Assembly: GCA_963576785.1 (NCBI GenBank)
Contig: OY756143.1
Coordinates: 2,914,001-2,978,000, forward strand
DNA length: 64,000 nucleotides
Direction of reading: 5' to 3'
Origin: Chlorophyllum brunneum
Lineage: Eukaryota; Basidiomycota; Agaricomycetes; Agaricales; Agaricaceae
In this document: positions 59,601 to 64,000 of the stretch, piece after piece
Numbering within the stretch: the first letter of the stretch is position 1
Layout of the letters: each line of letters begins with the position of its first letter
The notes under the pieces: model-generated
Databases searched by the model: none
The model's input: the letters and a program-made list of their open reading frames with translations, nothing else
Told to the model about the DNA's origin: nothing
Made by a program: the position numbers and the translations under genes

Positions 59601-61413
59601 CGATAAGCGGTGCCTAGGCCGTGGGGAACTGGGCGGGTCCTTGGCGTGTGATAATAGCAGGGCAGCAAGCCGGATTGGCGGAAGGCTTAAGTTTGACCCC
59701 CGAATTGGCTACCCACACTCTGGTGTTTATTGTTATCTTAAAATCATAGACACATATCTGAAATAGATATGAGCCTGACAATCAATGTACGACAGCGGGC
59801 TGGGTTTTGCACAGAGTTGTTATTCTCCTCCGGGTTGGCGTGCAAGTTAAATTTGTTGACATGTGCATACGATTTCTAAAACCCGACCAATACTTTGACC
59901 CTAAATGTACGCCCTTTTTGTTGATTAATTAAAGGATTTTCCGCCGATGGGTATACTTAACCATCGGGACTGGTATATATCTCTGCGTTTCCGGCCTGGG
60001 AGGTGTACTCACACATTAGGGAACTTGCTGTGGGTGTCGTTGGTTAGGACTTAGCGTGATATTGCTCTGTAGCGTATCTGGAGATGCGAATACAAGCCGA
60101 GATCAAGAGTGGGCGTTGGCCGATGTCGAGGGACTGTGAGCCACTGTTGGCGTCATTTTGGTCTCCGAAGGACCGAGGACGAAACGAGTCTGGCCTCGTG
60201 CTCATTAAGAGTGTTGATGAGTATTCATCACAACTTGGCAGAGAGCTCAGAACGGAAAATGCTGCTATTATGGGAATAGGTAGACAGACGAGCGACAGTG
60301 TGACGTTTAATCACCCCATGGTGCTGATGGTATAATTTTTGCAAGTGGGTTGCTATTGATACATGGTCCGAAAGAAGCGAAAGGCGGAGGTGCGGTTACT
60401 GTTGGTTGCCTGACCCGTTGTCTTGTTGCACAGTAGTATTGTACCAGGTGGTGGGATACATGGGGTCCTCTCGGCACTTACCCACGGAGGTTGACATGCC
60501 CCTCAGGAGTTCCGTTAGACTAAAAGCGTAACAGCTGGAACGTTCCGAAAAGTGAACTACTTTTGGACGACTGAAGCGACAGGCTAAGGTCAGGTGGAGG
60601 AGCTAAACATCTTCCGGAATTAATGTATGTAAACGGGGTGAACGTTCTGGGGCGATAGAGACTTTGCCGCACATGGCGCCGCGAGGGCTAATGGGAATAG
60701 AGTTCATTTGGTGTTGTATTTGGGCTGCCCCGGATTCACTGACTTCCCCGCAAAGTGCCAGGTTCTCTATAGTCTGATCCTGAAACTGCCATCAGGCTGG
60801 GAGGACATGCACCGATGGGGCAGAGTGTTTACGGAGGCCCGCAGCCTGCAGTCGTTGGGGTACAAAACTATGGTACTATCAGATAATCTGGCTATCCATC
60901 GATGTGTGTGGAGATACTACTGACGCCAGGTGTCGACTAAAACAGCATTCGCTGAAGTGCTGGGGGACAATGCAAGGGCCGGCTGGGGATGGAAGGTCAC
61001 AGTGTCACGGCGGTGATCAAGTGACCCACCGCTGCTTACCTAATAGCCAACGTGTTGGATCCAGGTGATTGGGCCGGCGTCGGGCCGGTGTCACGCGGGG
61101 GACTGTTGTTGATATTCCGAATATATTTTATTTTCCCGTTTTGTGGCTTTCACTCTCCCCATCCTCTACGCCGTCCCCGCCGACGAGCAGACATTGCCCA
61201 GCGTCGACCAAGACGTCGTGCGTGACGCCCAGCCGTCTGCACAACAGTGGCATCCCAAATTTACCCCACAGTCATATCTACCCACGGAACCCCGGACCTA
61301 AAGCCCAAGTGTGTCGTGAGTCTGACGCTCGTCCTGTAGACCGTGTTGCTCACGTTACAGTAGAATACCCCCACAATTTTCCCCGTCGGTCGCTGGACCT
61401 TATTCAGGTCGAA
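56691..61413. other. Gene-poor region of 4.7 kb upstream of the areA-GATA-like gene
   Basis: It begins with T-rich 3' flank and goes on to G/T-rich plus-strand sequence. The longest frame, 58940-59617 (225 codons, ending CVSISGA), has no recognisable motif and could be chance. An unrecognised frame of 138 codons is at 58126-58542. The last part (61069-61413) is open in frame with the next gene but low in conserved features, so I treat it as leader. No transposon, tRNA or repeat array was seen. Confidence 0.4.
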
Positions 61414-64000
61414 ATGTTGCCAACGTTTCCTGGACCGGTGCTTGCAGTTACTGCAGATGTTGTCAGGCACCTTGAGGGGGAAGAGTCTCTTCCCATTCTC
61501 TGGACCAGTCAGTTCCATCTTTGTCGTTCCATGTTCTCGTTAACCTCATCCCTGAGTTTAGTTTTCACAAAATGTAAAAAGTCGCTGAAAGACGGCCACC
61601 GACTCGAGAATATATCCTGGCGGCTCTGGTACAAGTCGATGGCTGTTCCAGGCTCTGCACTTTGTAACGTCCCTTCGCCGGATGCGCTGGCAGCGGAGGA
61701 GGTAGTTCTCAGCGAGAAAGCATATCGTCCCCCCACGCCAGAGGAGTTGCCCCTCCTGCCGCCCATCACCCGTGATTCCACGTCAAATGTCCCGTTGTCC
61801 ACGCAGGGTAAGCTTTATTTCAGCGGGATTAAATACATATGCCAGCTCGCATTACTGCATAGCCTATTTTTGAACTGCGTGTGCTGACATTCGTTCGTCC
61901 GATCTTAGGGATAACAAAGCAAACACACACCCTCCCCCTTCCTGAGGAGAGTATCGACTCAATCTCATTAACTGTTGCATCGTCGCTCTCTCTTTCTCTC
62001 TCGCGGATGCCGTCTTCTCGGAGAAATAGTGATAGGAAGGGATCGACCCGCCTTAGGGTTGGCAAGATCCTTTGTGAATTATTGCCCACTGCAACTATTC
62101 CGTCGTTATCGTCCCTTACCCCTGTTCCCAATACTGCGTCGACCCTGTCAGCCCTTGAATCTTCCCCACCACAGTCCGGCGAACCGCGGGTATCACCCTC
62201 AGTGACTTTGCCTTTATCAAGTCCGCTGTCGCATTTTGCGACAAACTTTCCGACCATGACCACTATCACAAAAGGGGATGCCTGTCCTACGATATCGCTG
62301 CCTACTCCAGAGGTCGAGCAAGACCAACACAACTGCTCCTTTATCCCGGTCTTACCTACACACTCGGATGCCACCAACCCGCCTTCCACTATACCGGTTA
62401 TCACCACCAATCACCCGTCTCCCGTCGACAACTCGAGTGAACCACTATCCGACAACCGCGATCAGCCTGCAGTTCTACCACCACCACCTCGATTAGTAGT
62501 TGTCAACCCAACACCCAATCCCACACCTCATCCGACACCTCCAGCAACGCCCGTCTTGCACCTCCCCGTGGGCCACGTGCAGCAGGAGGGAGGGGTGGTA
62601 ACAGCATCCTCGGTGCCACTATTACGCGTTCCTGGTCAGGACGCACTGATCCAAGCCCAGGCACGTGCCAAATGCAGCCAGATGAGCTCGAAACTGCGGT
62701 TACTGGCGCACGAAGTAGTGGACGAGGTTGAAAACAAACCCAGTTCCGGCACGGTCCCAGCACATAACCCCATTAGCGAAGCAAGCCAACCAGAGGAAGG
62801 TATGTGACATAGTTTCGGACCGCCTATTACACATCCGCCGCCTCTCTACGTACTGTACATCAGGTACTAATGCACTTTTACTAGCACCATCCGCCATCCC
62901 GCCACCTTCTTCAGAACGGCCGGAGTGTGCTCTCAATCCTAATCGCCAATCGATATCGTCTGACACGACGAGCGCCAGTTCTCAACAGTCCTCCTCTTTC
63001 ACCCCATCTGAGTACAGTAAGACCACAACGGCCACCACGATTTCGGAACCTTTCCAATACCCCCAACTCGGAAAGCGCCGCTCACCATCACCACATCCAG
63101 CTCCCACTAACTCGGATATCGGTTTATCCCCGACATCCCCTTCGTACGACTCTGAATCGACTCAACCTTTAATGCCACCTGCACCTAAGAGGAGAAAGGA
63201 GAAGGACACAGCTTCGGGGTCTCCGGCAGCTGGCAAGGTTTCGGGGTCTTCGACTTCGAAGGGTCCCGGTTCCGTAACGTCTATTAAGGGGCCTGCTTCT
63301 TCTGCCCGCTTGACTAACCCCACACGCAAAGGGAGTTATGGGGGTGGAGCAATCACGACCGGTCGAAATCGAATAGTGCGGGAAGGATCAATCTCATCAA
63401 CCAAGAGTCGAAGTCGGAGTCGGACGAGGGACGGTCATAGTACGGCGTTGGTCCCATTGGCGATGACACGGGCGACTTCTGGTAAAGGTGCTGGGGGCAA
63501 GGCAGCGAGAGGTCGGACAGGAGCAATGGGACGAATCCGCGGCAAGGGGTTATCAAAAAAACGGAGTTTGAATGAAGTGGTAAGGGAGGGCGCCGAAGAG
63601 ATGAAGCGACCTATGATGTTTAATTTTGGCTCTGGTTCGGATGAGGGGAGCCATCCGGGATCGAAGAGTAGGAGAAGTGGATCTGAGTTGAACGTGAAGC
63701 AGGATGGAGCGCCGACGTCGTCGAATCCGTCGAGTCACCCTCAGGAGATAGAGAAAGACGTTGGTGGCCTGTCAAGGAGTAAGGATAAAGTTGCCATCAT
63801 TTCGCAGGTGATGGAGGAGAAGGGTGTGGGAGCGCAGACGGGCAAGGAGAAGGAGAAGGGGAAGGGGAAGGGAAAAGAGAAAGTGAAGAGCCCAATGGCC
63901 AAGTCCTCCGCAGTCCCTACCCGCGTCGAGGCGACGATCGCAGACCCCCTGTTACCGGGCTCGGTTCCCCTACAGATCGTACTCACGAGCGATTCTGAAG
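61414..64000 (+). CDS. areA-GATA-like / DUF1752 nitrogen-regulator-like protein (3' truncated by window)
   Basis: From the ATG at 61414: MLPTFPGPVLAVTADVVRHL and then, across a 59-nt intron (about 61502-61560), LWTIFTKCKKSLKDGHRLEN with ISWRLWY. This is the short conserved motif of the fungal areA-GATA-like/DUF1752 regulators. Further exons give a Ser/Pro/Thr-rich chain with RRNSDRKGSTRLRVGKILCE (basic, with the LCELLP motif of the same family), poly-Pro runs and a Lys/Arg/Gly/Ser-rich region near the window end. Introns at about 61808 and 62800 join in phase. The GATA-type zinc finger itself is not in the part seen. Likely nuclear; function by family only. Confidence 0.8.

Noticed and set aside
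61069..61413. N-terminal extension of the areA-GATA-like protein
   Set aside because: Open in frame, but without conserved features; the family's proteins begin near the ATG at 61414.

Overview
The window looks like nuclear DNA of a mushroom-forming basidiomycete (Agaricomycetes). It is intron-dense: coding exons are joined by GT-AG introns of about 45-68 nt. Several families are typical of that class: a DUF6533-type membrane protein, a fungal SLATT protein, a degenerate NACHT (NWD-like) NTPase, an UNC93-like carrier and an Sfp1-type zinc-finger protein. I see no bacterial operons, CRISPR arrays, rRNA, convincing tRNA genes or intact transposons. All gene models were built by eye from reading frame, splice signals and family motifs, without a search.

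Layout. 1-12 kb: 3' end of a BEM46-type hydrolase (+), a NACHT-like protein without a P-loop (+), a duplicated fragment of the next gene's 3' end, then four minus-strand genes: DHHC palmitoyltransferase, kinetochore Mis13/Dsn1, SAM methyltransferase and MDR oxidoreductase. 13-20.3 kb: DUF6533 membrane protein (+), glutathione S-transferase, UNC93-like protein and a SLATT 2TM protein (all -). 20.9-32.2 kb: XRN1 exoribonuclease and GMP synthase (both -), separated by 3.8 kb with no recognisable gene. 36-47 kb: three-repeat Myb protein, aldose 1-epimerase and ribosomal protein S10 (+), then a Rossmann-fold protein and a secreted polysaccharide deacetylase (-). 50-64 kb: a Zn2Cys6 regulator (-), an Sfp1-like C2H2 protein (+) and the 5' part of an areA-GATA-like/DUF1752 regulator (+). 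Gene-poor islands lie at 26.2-30.0, 32.2-36.3, 47.1-49.9 and 56.7-61.4 kb.

How the genes relate. There is no single pathway. Housekeeping functions (mRNA decay, purine synthesis, translation, kinetochore, protein lipidation) sit among accessory genes for cell-wall and sugar metabolism, detoxification, transport and transcription. Two genes recall conflict or immune families: the P-loop-less NACHT-like protein and the SLATT protein.

The most striking signal is exon structure. In the DHHC gene the invariant Trp codon of the CPW motif can be rebuilt only with a one-nucleotide exon at 5189, flanked by two normal 50-51 nt introns. In the Zn2Cys6 gene the third zinc-binding Cys needs a 6-nt exon at 53414-53419. 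XRN1 opens with exons of 4, 11 and 17 coding nt, and exons of 18-26 nt occur in five other genes.
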